Shown here in pieces: positions 46,065 to 54,553 of a DNA stretch of 64,000 bases. The stretch is from Flavobacterium degerlachei (GTDB lineage Bacteria; Bacteroidota; Bacteroidia; Flavobacteriales; Flavobacteriaceae): the NCBI RefSeq assembly GCF_900106645.1, contig NZ_FNMV01000005.1, forward strand, positions 62,001 to 126,000. The letters are read 5' to 3'. The position numbers and the translations under genes were made by a program. The notes beneath the pieces are model-generated. The model was not told the DNA's origin. It made no database searches and was given only the letters and a program-made list of their open reading frames with translations. The first letter of the stretch is position 1. Each line of letters opens with the position of its first letter.

Positions 46065-47513
46065 CTAGTAGTAAGTGAAACGTCTTACTTTAGCAATATA
46101 TTTTGCCAATCGGATTACCTGGTGGCTATAACCGTATTCATTATCATACCAGATGTATAAGACGATGTTTTTTCCGTCATTAGAAACGATGGTGGCATTA
46201 CTGTCATAAATCGATGGTGCTGATGTACCCACGATATCAGAAGAAACCAATTCGTTATTCATTGAATATTTAATTTGCTCTACTAATTCACCTTCAAGAG
46301 CATACTTTTTCATGATGGCATTGATCTCATCAATTGATGTTTCTTTCTCTACTTCAAGATTCAAAACAACCAAGGAACCATTAGGAACGGGAACTCGAAT
46401 CGCATTTGACGTTAGTTTACCTTCCAATGATGGTAATGCTTTTGCAACTGCTGTTCCTGCACCAGTTTCGGTAATAACCATATTTAAAGCTGCCGCTCTA
46501 CCACGACGGTATTTTTTGTGCATGTTGTCTACTAAGTTCTGATCATTAGTATACGAGTGTATCGTTTCCAAATGTCCTTTTACAACTCCTAAGGTATCTT
46601 CAACTGCTTTTAGGATTGGAGTAATCGCATTTGTTGTACAAGAAGCTGCTGAGAAAATATCTGTTTCGTCAGGATTGTATTCGTTTTGGTTTACCCCATG
46701 AACGATATTTGGCACTCCTTTTCCTGGAGCAGTCAATAGTACTTTGTGGGCTCCTTTTGAAGCTAAATGTCTGCTTAAGGCTTCTTTAGTTGTAAAAGCT
46801 CCTGTATTATCTATAATTAAAGCATTGTCAATATCGTAAGCGGTATAGTCAATATCCTCTGGCGCATTTGCCGTGATGATATGAACGGTGGTTCCGTTTA
46901 TGATTAGTGCGTTGTTTGCTGGATCAGCGGTAACTGAACCTTGAAAATCACCATGAATGGAATCGTAACGCAATAATGAAGCTCTTTTTTCAAGTGTTGA
47001 AGCATCATTTTTATCTCTGGTTACAATGGCTCTCAAACGCAATTGGTTTCCTTTTCCAGTTTTAGACATTAGCTCTCTGGCTAATAAACGTCCAATTCTA
47101 CCAAATCCGTATAAAACCACATCTTTAGGCTGAATCTCTTCAGAAGATTTAGCATCTTTCAATTTGTCTAATACAAAATGTCTTGCATCTTCGTATTTGT
47201 CTTCTTCCAAAAGGTATTCGTAAGTCAATTTACCAATATCCAACTTTGAAGGCGGTAAGTCCAATGTTAAAATAACTTTGGCAATTTCTACCGAAGAAAA
47301 TACATTAATTGGTTTGCCCACAAATTCACCTGCGTACTGATGCAAGTTGATAATGTCGTTTACGTTTTTATCTAGCAGTTGATTTTTAAACAAAACCATT
47401 TCTATGGATTTGTCATACCATAAATCACTGATGATTTTGATTAATTCGACTCCTGAACGTCGTCTGTCGACTTGAAATGAAACTTCTTTTTGGTACAAAG
47501 TTGTATTATTCAT
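46065..47513 (-). CDS. gap: glyceraldehyde-3-phosphate dehydrogenase, long form
   Basis: It oxidises glyceraldehyde-3-phosphate in glycolysis, or runs in reverse in gluconeogenesis. The product is 482 residues, about 140 longer than standard GAPDH. The extra N-terminal helical domain (residues 1-128) precedes the NAD-binding fold DVVLYGFGRIGRLLAREL (131-148). Catalytic C292 is in SAASCTTNAITP and the base H319 in LETIHSYTNDQ; the C-terminus has IVLYIWYDNEYGYSHQV. Long GAPDHs of this type are known in Bacteroidota and Pseudomonas. A TATTTTTG box lies 48 bases upstream. Confidence 0.95.
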   Translation of the reverse strand: MNNTTLYQKEVSFQVDRRRSGVELIKIISDLWYDKSIEMVLFKNQLLDKNVNDIINLHQYAGEFVGKPINVFSSVEIAKVILTLDLPPSKLDIGKLTYEYLLEEDKYEDARHFVLDKLKDAKSSEEIQPKDVVLYGFGRIGRLLARELMSKTGKGNQLRLRAIVTRDKNDASTLEKRASLLRYDSIHGDFQGSVTADPANNALIINGTTVHIITANAPEDIDYTAYDIDNALIIDNTGAFTTKEALSRHLASKGAHKVLLTAPGKGVPNIVHGVNQNEYNPDETDIFSAASCTTNAITPILKAVEDTLGVVKGHLETIHSYTNDQNLVDNMHKKYRRGRAAALNMVITETGAGTAVAKALPSLEGKLTSNAIRVPVPNGSLVVLNLEVEKETSIDEINAIMKKYALEGELVEQIKYSMNNELVSSDIVGTSAPSIYDSNATIVSNDGKNIVLYIWYDNEYGYSHQVIRLAKYIAKVRRFTYY

Positions 47514-47560
47514 AGGTGAAAATTTGTAAAAATTTAGTAGTTATTTTTTTAAATTTGCCG

Positions 47561-47568
47561 CAAAAATA
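47561..47568 (-). promoter_or_regulatory. -7 box for gap
   Basis: The plus strand reads CAAAAATA, so the minus strand is TATTTTTG, an exact TAnnTTTG match 48 bases before the gap ATG. No TTG is seen at the expected -33 place. Confidence 0.55.
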
Positions 47569-47614
47569 CCCATTTCAATCGATTTCGTAAAGGTTTTTGT
47601 GATTTTTTTTCAAA

Positions 47615-47648
47615 TAAAAAAAGCCGACTTGTTTTTGCAAGTCGGCTT
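47615..47648 (-). terminator. terminator of the HtrA protease gene
   Basis: AAGCCGACTTG and CAAGTCGGCTT form a perfect 11-pair stem with a T-rich loop. On the minus strand a T-run follows (A-run at 47615-47622). It lies 23 bases past the protease stop. Confidence 0.9.
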
Positions 47649-47670
47649 TCGTTTTTTAAGCGTAGGATTA

Positions 47671-49071
47671 TCAGATGATAATTCTGAATACTTCCCCGTT
47701 TTTATTGATCATTTCAAGACGGATGCTTTGACGCTCGTCTTTTTTATTTAAAAGTTTAGAAACTGATTCGATATCTTTTGCTTTTACATTATCAATACTT
47801 AATATGATATTCCCTTTTAGCTCGTCGCGGTACTGCGCCAGATTTTCATTTGTGATTGATTTTATTTTTACGCCATAATCAAGGTTAAACTTCTTTTTGT
47901 CTGAGGCATCAATATTTTCCAATTCGATTCCTTTAAATTCAGTACTAAAAAATTCGTTTTTGCTCAAGACTACAGGCACGGTTCTATTATTGCCGTCTCT
48001 TACAAAAGTGACTTGCACTTTATCGTTTGGTCTTTTAGTATTGATATATCCTGAAAGGTCAGCAAAAGTGGCAATACTTTGATTGTCTAGTTTGACGATT
48101 ATGTCTCCTTTTCTAAGTCCTGATCTTTCGGCACCAGAATTTTTGGAAACAGAACTGATGTAAAAACCTTCTGTTTGTTTTATTCCTAGTTCTCTAGAGG
48201 CAGTTGCATTGAGTTCGCCACCTTCGACACCTAGAATTCCTCTTTGAACGTTACCGTATTCCATTATGTCTTCGATAATTTTTCGTGCAATGTTTGATGG
48301 TACTGCAAAGGAATAGCCCACATACGAACCTGTCATTGAGGAAATCATAGTATTGATACCTACTAAATCACCACGGGTGTTGACTAATGCGCCACCACTA
48401 TTACCTGGATTTACCGCCGCATCAGTTTGTATAAATGATTGTATGCCGCTGGCATCTAGATTTCTGGCTTTCGCCGAAATTATTCCAGCCGTAACAGTTG
48501 AAGTAAGGTTGTAAGGATTCCCAACGGCCAAAACCCATTCTCCCACTTTAACAGAGTCTGAATTTCCAAATGTGGTATAGGGAAGCTTTTCGTCAGCATC
48601 AATTTTTAACAATGCGATATCCATTTTGGAATCGGTTCCAATAAGTTTTGCCTTATACGATTTTTTGTTGTTTAAAGTGATTTCAATTTCCGAAGCCCCT
48701 TTCACAACATGATTGTTAGTCACGATATAACCATCTTCAGAAATAATTACCCCAGATCCTGTTCCTACTTGTTCTTGGGTTTGTCCCCCTTTGTAGCCGT
48801 AATAATACTCAAGCATAGGGTTAGTGACCGTTTTATAAGACACGTTTTTTACGTGAACCACTGAATGGACTGTCTTCTCGGCTGCCTCGGTAAAATCGAC
48901 CACTTCCGGAGATAAGCCTACTTTTTTATTGTAAGACTCAGTGGCAAGTGTTGTTATTGGACTTTTAGTAGAGGAAAAAAGCCCATTGGTGTCAAACAAT
49001 AATTTGTAAGCCCCCAATGTTGTGGCTCCGCTTAATAAAGCCACTAAAAAAAGCTGTGAAAATCGTTTCAT
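47671..49071 (-). CDS. degP: HtrA/DegP-like periplasmic serine protease
   Basis: It degrades or refolds damaged envelope proteins. The 466-residue product has an N-terminal signal or anchor (MKRFSQLFLVALLSGATTLG). The trypsin-like domain has the complete triad: H121 in IVTNNHVVKG, D151 in SKMDIALLKI and S225 in NPGNSGGALV. The first PDZ domain (GILGVEGGELN to QVTFVRDG) is complete and a second, shorter PDZ-like segment follows (YGVKIKSITNENLAQ). dapF diverges from it, 135 bases away. Confidence 0.95.
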   Translation of the reverse strand: MKRFSQLFLVALLSGATTLGAYKLLFDTNGLFSSTKSPITTLATESYNKKVGLSPEVVDFTEAAEKTVHSVVHVKNVSYKTVTNPMLEYYYGYKGGQTQEQVGTGSGVIISEDGYIVTNNHVVKGASEIEITLNNKKSYKAKLIGTDSKMDIALLKIDADEKLPYTTFGNSDSVKVGEWVLAVGNPYNLTSTVTAGIISAKARNLDASGIQSFIQTDAAVNPGNSGGALVNTRGDLVGINTMISSMTGSYVGYSFAVPSNIARKIIEDIMEYGNVQRGILGVEGGELNATASRELGIKQTEGFYISSVSKNSGAERSGLRKGDIIVKLDNQSIATFADLSGYINTKRPNDKVQVTFVRDGNNRTVPVVLSKNEFFSTEFKGIELENIDASDKKKFNLDYGVKIKSITNENLAQYRDELKGNIILSIDNVKAKDIESVSKLLNKKDERQSIRLEMINKNGEVFRIII

Positions 49072-49179
49072 ATTATAGTTTGTTTTACGTTATTTGATGA
49101 GTAAAAATAATGGTAAAAAAGCTTGTTAAAAAACGGTTTAACGCTCTTTAACAATGATTAACATTTCATTAATAGTTCG

Positions 49180-49187
49180 TACTTTTG
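49180..49187 (+). promoter_or_regulatory. -7 box TACTTTTG for the dapF operon
   Basis: This is an exact TAnnTTTG match 20 bases before the dapF ATG. The -33 region is AT-rich without a clean TTG. It would drive dapF, the GNAT gene, mltG and the DUF2279 gene. Confidence 0.6.
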
Positions 49188-49206
49188 TGGAACACAATAA
49201 AAAGAC

Positions 49207-49989
49207 ATGCAAATAGAATTTTATAAATACCAAGGAACCGGAAACGATTTTGTAATGATTGATAATCGTACGAATACTTTTCCAAAAGAAAACATAGAAT
49301 TGATTGCCCATTTATGTGACAGACGTTTCGGGATAGGCGGTGATGGTCTGATTTTATTAGAAAATGACGCTGATACTGATTTTAAAATGGTGTATTACAA
49401 TTCAGATGGAAACCAAAGTACTATGTGTGGTAATGGTGGGAGATGTTTAGTGGCTTTCGCTAAAAAACGGAACGTCATTGAAAACGACTGTACCTTTAAT
49501 GCAATAGATGGATTGCACCATGCAACGATTTCCGAAGACGGAATTGTATCGCTGCAAATGATTGATGTTACAAGCATAAAAACGGAATTGAATTATACTT
49601 TTCTAAACACAGGTTCTCCACATCACGTTGAATTGGTAGATGATTTAGAACATTTTAATGTAAAAGAAAATGGGGCTGCTATCCGTTATGGAGGCTTATA
49701 TGGAAAAGAGGGTAGTAACATTAACTTCGTAAAGCAAATAGACGATACTACTTTTTCTCTTCGCACCTATGAAAGAGGAGTTGAAGACGAAACTTTGGCT
49801 TGCGGAACTGGAGCGACAGCAGTAGCCATAGCTATGAACGCAACTGGACTGACCAATGCAACAGCAATTGATGTGAATGTCGAAGGTGGAAAATTAGCCG
49901 TTTCATTTGATAAAACAGACAAAGAATATACTAATGTTTTCCTGATAGGTCCCGCCAAATTTGTTTTTAAAGGAGCTATTGATATTTAA
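49207..49989 (+). CDS. dapF: diaminopimelate epimerase
   Basis: It converts LL- to meso-diaminopimelate for lysine and peptidoglycan synthesis. The 260-residue product has YQGTGNDFVMIDNR, the first active-site cysteine C74 in MCGNGGRC and the second, C199, in ETLACGTGATAVA. Both are needed for the two-base mechanism and both are intact. It leads a run of four genes with gaps of 32, 10 and 2 bases, three of them linked to the cell wall or envelope. Confidence 0.98.
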   Translation: MQIEFYKYQGTGNDFVMIDNRTNTFPKENIELIAHLCDRRFGIGGDGLILLENDADTDFKMVYYNSDGNQSTMCGNGGRCLVAFAKKRNVIENDCTFNAIDGLHHATISEDGIVSLQMIDVTSIKTELNYTFLNTGSPHHVELVDDLEHFNVKENGAAIRYGGLYGKEGSNINFVKQIDDTTFSLRTYERGVEDETLACGTGATAVAIAMNATGLTNATAIDVNVEGGKLAVSFDKTDKEYTNVFLIGPAKFVFKGAIDI

Positions 49990-50021
49990 TTAAAAACCAA
50001 AAGTTAGTACCCAAATCCCTT

Positions 50022-50555
50022 ATGATTACTCTAAAAGGAGAAAATATATACATCAGAGCACTTGAACCCAATGATTTGGAGTTTATTTATGCCATAGAAA
50101 ATGAAGAAGCTATTTGGGAAGTAAGTAATACCCAAACTCCATATAGTCGTTTTTTAGTGAAACAGTACCTAGAGAATGCACATCAGGACATTTACGAAGC
50201 CAAGCAATTGCGATTGGCCATATGCCAGGACCGGGACTTTCCCGCTGTGGGCTTAGTAGATCTCTTTGATTTTGATCCAAAGAATAATAGGGCAGGAGTT
50301 GGCATTGTAATTCAAGGCAACGATAATCGAAAGCAAAATATAGGTTCGGAAGCTTTAGGGTTGTTAATTCAATATGCTTTCTATCATTTGAACCTGCATC
50401 AGCTGTATGCAAATATTGGGACCGAAAATGAGGCGAGTAAAGCTCTTTTTACTAAATTTGGCTTTCAATGTATCGGCATAAAAAAAGATTGGAATCTTGT
50501 TAATGGAGTGTACAAGGATGAGGCGATTTTCCAATTAATTAATCAACAATTTTAA
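50022..50555 (+). CDS. GNAT-family N-acetyltransferase (RimJ/RimL-like)
   Basis: This 177-residue cytoplasmic acetyltransferase has the RimJ/RimL layout: ENIYIRALEPNDLEFIYAIENEE at the start, the acetyl-CoA-binding segment following IVIQGNDNRKQNIGSEALGLL (a variant of QxxGxA), and the ending FTKFGFQCIGIKKDWNLVNG. The acceptor is unknown; ribosomal protein N-terminus, polyamine or antibiotic are all possible within this group. It lies between dapF and mltG, and coupling to cell-wall genes may be only positional. Confidence 0.9.
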   Translation: MITLKGENIYIRALEPNDLEFIYAIENEEAIWEVSNTQTPYSRFLVKQYLENAHQDIYEAKQLRLAICQDRDFPAVGLVDLFDFDPKNNRAGVGIVIQGNDNRKQNIGSEALGLLIQYAFYHLNLHQLYANIGTENEASKALFTKFGFQCIGIKKDWNLVNGVYKDEAIFQLINQQF

Positions 50556-50565
50556 TATTTTAGTT

Positions 50566-51606
50566 TTGAATTTAAAAAAAATTATTTCAATCGTATCTAT
50601 CGTTTTGATATCTGCCTTGGTTGTTTACGGCTTTATTTTGATAGGGCAAATTTTTGCGGATAACACCAAATTTTCCGAAAAAGAAATTTATGTACATATT
50701 CCAACGGATTCAAATTATGAAGATGTCAAAAAGATTATAGCTTCTTACGTAGACAATATTGATCGTTTTGAAATGGTAGCCAATAAAATGAGCTACCCTG
50801 AAAATCTAAGTGCAGGACGTTTTTTATTCACAAAAGGAATGAATAGTTATGAATTGATAAAAACCTTGAGAAAGAATGTACCAGTTAGCTTAGCTTTTAA
50901 TAATCAAGAAAGAATAGAAAATTTGGCGGGACGAGTAGGATCGCAAATTGAAGCGGATAGTGTGTCATTATTAGCTTCATTCAAAGATTCCATTTTTTTG
51001 AAAGAGAATGGTTTTAATGAAGATAATGTCTTGGCAGTATGTATTCCTAATACATACGAGATCTATTGGAATACTACTGCCGATAAATTCCGAGATAAAA
51101 TGATCAAGGAATATCGTAAATTTTGGAGCAAAGAGCGCGTAGCCAAAGCTGCGGAACAAAATTTAACTCCGGTCGAAGCAACTATTTTGGCTTCTATTGT
51201 CCATAAAGAATCAGTTAAAAAAGACGAAAGACCACGTATTGCAGGCGTTTACCTTAACAGATTGAGGTTGGGAATGCCACTTCAAGCTGATCCAACAGTA
51301 ATTTTCGCCATTAAAAAGAGAGATAATGATTTTGATCAAGTAATTAAAAGAGTGTTTTATAATGATCTGACAATGGCTTCACCTTACAATACTTATATGA
51401 ATACGGGACTTCCTCCTGGACCAATAGCCATGCCTGATATTACTGCTCTGGAAGCAGTATTGGCACCAGAAAAAAATGACTTTATTTATTTCTGTGCTAG
51501 TGTTGATCGTTTCGGTTACCATGAATTTGCCGCTACATTGGCAGAACATAATAAAAACGCCAAAAAATACTCGGATTGGATCAGCAGCCAAGGAGTAAAA
51601 AGATAG
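50566..51606 (+). CDS. mltG: endolytic murein transglycosylase MltG
   Basis: It cleaves nascent glycan strands at the inner membrane and sets their length. The 346-residue product has one N-terminal span (IISIVSIVLISALVVYGFIL), a LysM-like subdomain (IYVHIPTDSNYEDVKKII) and the YceG catalytic domain with LASIVHKES and AGVYLNRLRLGMPLQADPTVIFA. The glutamate in HKES is the expected catalytic residue. The only start that keeps the membrane span is TTG at 50566, since the next ATG is far inside. Ten bases separate it from the GNAT stop. Confidence 0.96.
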   Translation: MNLKKIISIVSIVLISALVVYGFILIGQIFADNTKFSEKEIYVHIPTDSNYEDVKKIIASYVDNIDRFEMVANKMSYPENLSAGRFLFTKGMNSYELIKTLRKNVPVSLAFNNQERIENLAGRVGSQIEADSVSLLASFKDSIFLKENGFNEDNVLAVCIPNTYEIYWNTTADKFRDKMIKEYRKFWSKERVAKAAEQNLTPVEATILASIVHKESVKKDERPRIAGVYLNRLRLGMPLQADPTVIFAIKKRDNDFDQVIKRVFYNDLTMASPYNTYMNTGLPPGPIAMPDITALEAVLAPEKNDFIYFCASVDRFGYHEFAATLAEHNKNAKKYSDWISSQGVKR

Positions 51607-51608
51607 TT

Positions 51609-52529
51609 TTGCTATATATAAAAAGCAACTTTCTTTTACTTTTTTTAGTGCTCGGACTTCAGACTTCTTTCGGGCAGTCTGCGGTAGAGACTTTTCTGAC
51701 ACCAGCTGACACTTTAAATGTCAAAAGAAAAAATAAAGTGATATTCACTGAAGGGATACTCGCTTCTGGAACGTTAGTAGGTTTAAACCAACTCTGGTAT
51801 GCTGATTATCCAAAATCTAAATTCCATTTTATAAATGATAATGCGGAGTGGTTGCAAATGGACAAAGTGGGCCATTTTTATTCCTCTTATCAATTGGGAA
51901 GACTTAGTGCTGAAATGCTGCAATGGAGTGGCGCCAGTAAAAAGGATCAATTAATCTATGGCTCAGGACTGGGTTTTGTTTTTTTAAGCGCTGTTGAGGT
52001 CTTGGATGGCTTTTCTTCTGAATGGGGAGCTTCTACAGGCGATATAATCGCAAATGCATCAGGAACGGCCTTATATGTATCTCAAGAGTTGTTGTGGGAC
52101 GAGCAACGTATTATCCCGAAATTTTCCTTTCATACTAGCCAGTATGCGAAATACAGACCCAATATTTTGGGACATTCCTTCACAGAACAGTTACTAAAAG
52201 ATTATAACGGCCAAACCTATTGGCTTTCCGTTAATTTACATTCCTTCCTCAAAGATTCAAAAATTCCCAAATGGCTCAATTTGGCTGTTGGTTATGGTGC
52301 CGATGGGATGATAAGCGGAAACGGTGAAAACAATGACTTATTTCTAGGGTCAAATATGGCCAGAACGAGGCAGCTTTATTTTAGTTTTGATGTAGATTTA
52401 ACTAAAATTGAAACCAATTCACATTTATTAAAGACTGTGTTTTCAGTGCTGAATACCCTTAAAATTCCAGCACCAACAATGGAGATTAAACAGTTCAACC
52501 AATTTAAATTTCACTATATCTACTTTTAA
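51609..52529 (+). CDS. DUF2279 family exported protein
   Basis: The product is 306 residues from TTG 51609, two bases after the mltG stop. That start gives a proper signal peptide (MLYIKSNFLLLFLVLGLQTSFGQ), whereas the longer frame from TTG 51576 overlaps mltG. The DUF2279 core is seen as MDKVGHFYSSYQLGRLSAEML, SAVEVLDGFSSEWGAS and TGDIIANASGTALY. The C-terminus ends in aromatic FHYIYF, as in outer-membrane beta proteins. Function is unknown. A decayed copy of its 3' end lies just downstream. Confidence 0.88.
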   Translation: MLYIKSNFLLLFLVLGLQTSFGQSAVETFLTPADTLNVKRKNKVIFTEGILASGTLVGLNQLWYADYPKSKFHFINDNAEWLQMDKVGHFYSSYQLGRLSAEMLQWSGASKKDQLIYGSGLGFVFLSAVEVLDGFSSEWGASTGDIIANASGTALYVSQELLWDEQRIIPKFSFHTSQYAKYRPNILGHSFTEQLLKDYNGQTYWLSVNLHSFLKDSKIPKWLNLAVGYGADGMISGNGENNDLFLGSNMARTRQLYFSFDVDLTKIETNSHLLKTVFSVLNTLKIPAPTMEIKQFNQFKFHYIYF

Positions 52530-52678
52530 TTAATTTACGCCGATTATATTTTAATTGTCTTCACATTAATAATATGGAATATCGCGTAAAAAGTCACACT
52601 AAAACTTTACAATATTGAACTTAATAATTGAATCAGAAAACGGATTATTTAGGTTGTTTTGATTCGGGTTCTCACGCT

Positions 52679-52813
52679 CAACTGACGAAAACACACACAA
52701 AATCCTGTTTTTTGAAGACTTTATTTGCATTTTTTAATACTTTAAAATTCCCAGCGCCAACGTTTGAATACTCAGTTAACGAGGTATTTAGAGTCTATAT
52801 TTTGTGTTTTTAG
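52679..52813 (+). pseudogene. remnant of a second DUF2279 gene
   Basis: The reading frame here ends in 44 residues that align without gaps to the last 44 residues of the preceding DUF2279 protein. LTK, LKT, NTLK and PAPT are shared, with about 20 identities, and both copies stop after a terminal phenylalanine. Nothing upstream matches the rest of the protein. It is therefore the 3' stub of a tandem duplicate whose body was deleted or decayed. The DNA is diverged, so the duplication is not recent. Confidence 0.75.
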
Positions 52814-52855
52814 ATAAGATTAACAGCTTGGTATTCAGCTTTATAAAATTTAGTG

Positions 52856-52863
52856 TATCTTTG
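52856..52863 (+). promoter_or_regulatory. -7 box TATCTTTG for the lysozyme-like gene
   Basis: This is an exact TAnnTTTG match 48 bases before ATG 52911. A TTG at 52828-52830 is 25 bases away, longer than the usual spacer. Confidence 0.55.
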
Positions 52864-52910
52864 CACGCAGAAATTTCTTAACGGGACAGCGTTTTGAAGA
52901 AAAACAATTT

Positions 52911-53552
52911 ATGGTAAAGAAATGGTATTTTTATACAAGTTTAGCTATTATTATAGCCTTTTTAAGTGCAGGTTTTAAACCTCTTAAAATAGATGCGAAT
53001 CAATGGTTTCTAATAAAAAACCCGGATGGAAATCGATACTTATATCCATCCCAAGAACAAGAAGATTACACCAATTTGAATATCCCTTTTACAGGAAATT
53101 TATTTATTGGTTTTAAGGAAGCACTTGGCTTCAAAGAATCTGAAGGTAAATACAAAAAAATTAATTCTCTAGGTTATATGGGAAAATACCAGTTTGGTAC
53201 TGAAACCCTAAGATCAGTTGGAATACATGATAGTTCATTATTCTTGAGAAGCCCTAAGATGCAAGAAAGAGCTTTTGTAGCGCTTTTGTCAAAGAATAAA
53301 TCAATTTTACAGGATGTTATCAAGAAATACGACGGAACGGTTGTTAACGGTATTTTAGTGACTGAATCTGGAATTTTGGCCGCAGCACATTTGGGTGGTG
53401 CAGGATCTGTAAAAAGGTATTTTAAGCACAACGGTAAGGTATTCATCAAAGATGCTTATGGTGCTTCTATAAGAAGTTATATGAAAGCATTTGGAGGTTA
53501 TGACACTTCACTTATTGTCGCAAATGTAAATGCAGTTGCAAACGTGAATTAG
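52911..53552 (+). CDS. exported lysozyme-like (muramidase/transglycosylase fold) protein
   Basis: The 213-residue product has an N-terminal signal or anchor (MVKKWYFYTSLAIIIAFLSAG). The segment FKESEGKYKKINSLGYMGKYQFG, with a candidate catalytic glutamate in KESEG, followed by LRSVGI and later LAAAHLGGAGSVKRYF, resembles lysozyme-superfamily hydrolases that read GYxGKYQFG. It probably acts on peptidoglycan in the periplasm. It ends in a short asparagine/valine/alanine tail (VANVNAVANVN), which is an internal repeat of ANVN. It lies in a cell-wall gene neighbourhood. Confidence 0.75.
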   Translation: MVKKWYFYTSLAIIIAFLSAGFKPLKIDANQWFLIKNPDGNRYLYPSQEQEDYTNLNIPFTGNLFIGFKEALGFKESEGKYKKINSLGYMGKYQFGTETLRSVGIHDSSLFLRSPKMQERAFVALLSKNKSILQDVIKKYDGTVVNGILVTESGILAAAHLGGAGSVKRYFKHNGKVFIKDAYGASIRSYMKAFGGYDTSLIVANVNAVANVN

Positions 53553-53572
53553 AGGTTAATAGCTAAAAAAAT

Positions 53573-53607
53573 AAAGGCAGTCTAAACATATTTGTTTGAC
53601 TGCCTTT
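53573..53607. terminator. bidirectional terminator
   Basis: AAAGGCAGTC-T-AAAC pairs with GTTTGACTGCCTTT with one bulged T, with A-run and T-run on the two sides. It separates the convergent lysozyme-like gene and the PepSY/BLIP-like gene. Confidence 0.85.
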
Positions 53608-53611
53608 TTTA

Positions 53612-54148
53612 TTATCTTACTTTTAATATATCGCCATTGGGACGAACTGTCAATCTAAGGGTTTGTTTATCTTTTTTAATTTTAAGATTGTACTGTTTTT
53701 TTAAGATATCACCTTCCTCTTGAGTATACAGATATTTGTCGTTTACAATGGTCCAGTCAGGATATGTCCTATAGATGGAATAAATTACCTCATTGGGTAA
53801 TCTGACATTTTTATAGTTTTCCACAACTCGAATCAGTTTTCCGTTTTCATTGTATGTAGCGGACAAAGAACCATCTTTTGTTTGCATTAGCAATAAGTAG
53901 TTCTCAGAACCTTCATAATCTTTTCCAATGTCATACGCGATGAATTTCTCTTCCAATCTTCTGACGTCTTGATCTGGATTGTTGTCTGGAAGATAAATTG
54001 AAAAATCAGTTCCAACTCTTTTAATTACAACGGCTGGTAATTCTTCCATTTTAATGATTCCCTCTTCCACATCCTTCTTCGTTTTATCTTGAGAATAAGA
54101 TGTTGTGGTTAACCCTAATAACAATAAAGCAATAATAAATGATTTCAT
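53612..54148 (-). CDS. secreted PepSY/BLIP-like protein, paralog 1
   Basis: The 178-residue product has a signal peptide (MKSFIIALLLLGLTTTSYSQ). The mature protein has a conserved frame: MEELPAVVIKRVGTDFSIYLP, KFIAYDIGKDYEGSENYLLLM, GSLSATYNENGKLIRVVENY and ILKKQYNLKIKKDKQTL. The strand-helix-strand pattern recalls the PepSY-like / beta-lactamase-inhibitor-like families of Bacteroidota. No enzyme motif is visible. It is a close paralog, without gaps, of the gene at 54554; each has its own spacer and terminator. Confidence 0.8.
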   Translation of the reverse strand: MKSFIIALLLLGLTTTSYSQDKTKKDVEEGIIKMEELPAVVIKRVGTDFSIYLPDNNPDQDVRRLEEKFIAYDIGKDYEGSENYLLLMQTKDGSLSATYNENGKLIRVVENYKNVRLPNEVIYSIYRTYPDWTIVNDKYLYTQEEGDILKKQYNLKIKKDKQTLRLTVRPNGDILKVR

Positions 54149-54553
54149 AATATTTGGTTTTTAATTAATATTCAGTTTTCAATTGACAGAATTCGAATAA
54201 TTTAATTTGGGGACTTTAAATATATGTATAATAAATTGTAAATCAGAGTGTTGTGTGTTTGTTTAACGAAAATTAATTATCGTAATTTGATTGTTAAATT
54301 TCCCTTCTATTGTAAAGTTAGTTTTTTAAATACATTATATCTGTTAATTTTATCTATATATTATGTTAATAAAAGAGGAGTTTCAGTCCGTTTTTTTTAT
54401 TAAGAAAAGTGCTCATTATTTAATTAATTAAAAACTTTTTATAAATGAAATGATAGATTTAACAGTATGATTTTTGACAAAAATAAAAGCAATAAAAAAG
54501 CTGCCCATTGTAATGGACAGCTCAAGATAAAGTACTCATTTCGCATCGTTTTT
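54149..54553. other. 405-base AT-rich spacer between the paralogs
   Basis: No gene is seen. Near the right end AGCTG-C-CCATT and AATGG-A-CAGCT (54499-54522) form a stem with one mismatch, followed on the minus strand by TTTTTT. That is a plausible terminator for the gene at 54554. The rest is AT-rich, with no exact TAnnTTTG box on the minus strand for the first paralog. Confidence 0.5.
54493..54522 (-). terminator. terminator of PepSY/BLIP-like paralog 2
   Basis: The stem AGCTGCCCATT/AATGGACAGCT has one C-A mismatch and a GT loop. On the minus strand it is followed by a T6 run. It lies 31 bases past the stop at 54554. Confidence 0.6.
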
